From Crenothrix polyspora (GTDB lineage Bacteria > Pseudomonadota > Gammaproteobacteria > Methylococcales > Methylomonadaceae), in the NCBI RefSeq assembly GCF_900163755.1, contig NZ_FUKI01000166.1, positions 1-34,571 on the forward strand: a stretch of 34,571 nt of DNA, written 5' to 3'. Under the pieces are notes generated by a model. The model ran no database searches. It was not told the origin of the DNA and was given only the letters and a program-made list of their open reading frames with translations. Positions 34,435 through 34,571 of the stretch are shown one piece after another. The translations under genes were made by a program, and so were the position numbers. Every line of letters starts with the position of its first letter. Positions within the stretch are counted from its first letter, which is position 1.

Positions 34435-34571
34435 CTACCCAGAATTTGCATATAATTTAACATACCGATTTCCAAGCAAGTTAATCAGTTGATGGTGATA
34501 TTCATTGCAGTTCAGTATGACTTCCCGACAACTATCGACTAGCAGGACATGGATACCGGTAAAGAACTGGA
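34435..34571 (-). other. Open frame running off the right edge
   Basis: 44 codons open to the window edge, ending REVILNCNEYHHQLINLLGN then RYVKLYANSG and a stop at 34435-34437. Could be the C-terminal end of a gene or chance. No family recognised. Confidence 0.15.

Noticed and set aside
34548-34571. ATG at 34548 (MDTGKEL) as the start of a gene leaving the window
   Set aside because: Only 8 codons visible and a weak ribosome site; it cannot be judged.

Overview
The window is gammaproteobacterial chromosome, AT-leaning. The order gmk-yicC / rph-rdgB, the glyQ-glyS-gmhB-plsC run, a complete EF-P lysylation set (epmB / efp-epmA) and bamA-skp-fabZ-lpxA-rnhB all fit that class. The interspersed repeats (including one with CTGAGCTTGTCGAAG), the many toxin-antitoxin modules and the overall gene mix suggest a methanotroph-like member (Methylococcales). 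That last placement is inference from recall, not proven by any gene here.

Left part, 1-7.7 kb, is accessory. It opens with the end of an insertion sequence that has cut off the 5' part of a large secreted phosphoesterase (phospholipase C / acid phosphatase type). An island of toxin-antitoxin (TA) genes follows: two tandem paralogous ParE-type modules, a decayed DUF4160 piece with an intact DUF2442 gene, an orphan HicB-like gene, a HigB-HigA module with a striking dyad operator, a Phd antitoxin whose RelE-type toxin is frameshifted, and a VapBC pair in which both genes are damaged. A perfect palindrome (arms GTTGCCAAACA) or a decayed version of it recurs between these modules. Two other repeat families have one copy here and one near 34.3 kb.

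7.7-13.9 kb is housekeeping: gmk and yicC on the minus strand, then a stand-alone Ser/Thr kinase, rph and rdgB (overlapping), a NahK-like sugar kinase, a small cupin and a small secreted helical protein on the plus strand.

13.9-21.6 kb holds translation and envelope genes. epmB diverges from efp-epmA, so the lysine-modification pathway for EF-P is nearly self-contained here. Then come bamA, skp, fabZ, lpxA and rnhB. The usual lpxD (between skp and fabZ) and lpxB (between lpxA and rnhB) are absent from this locus.

21.6-29.2 kb is a minus-strand run read from right to left: glyQ, glyS, a secreted protein of unknown function, gmhB (heptose phosphatase for LPS core), two tandem plsC-like acyltransferases and a lipoprotein with an alpha/beta-hydrolase motif. 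29.3-34.6 kb holds glgP, trmL and a DUF1499 protein on the plus strand, then a minus-strand membrane protein with a Cys-rich N terminus and C-terminal ankyrin repeats, and an intergenic tail with copies of the repeats seen at the left side.
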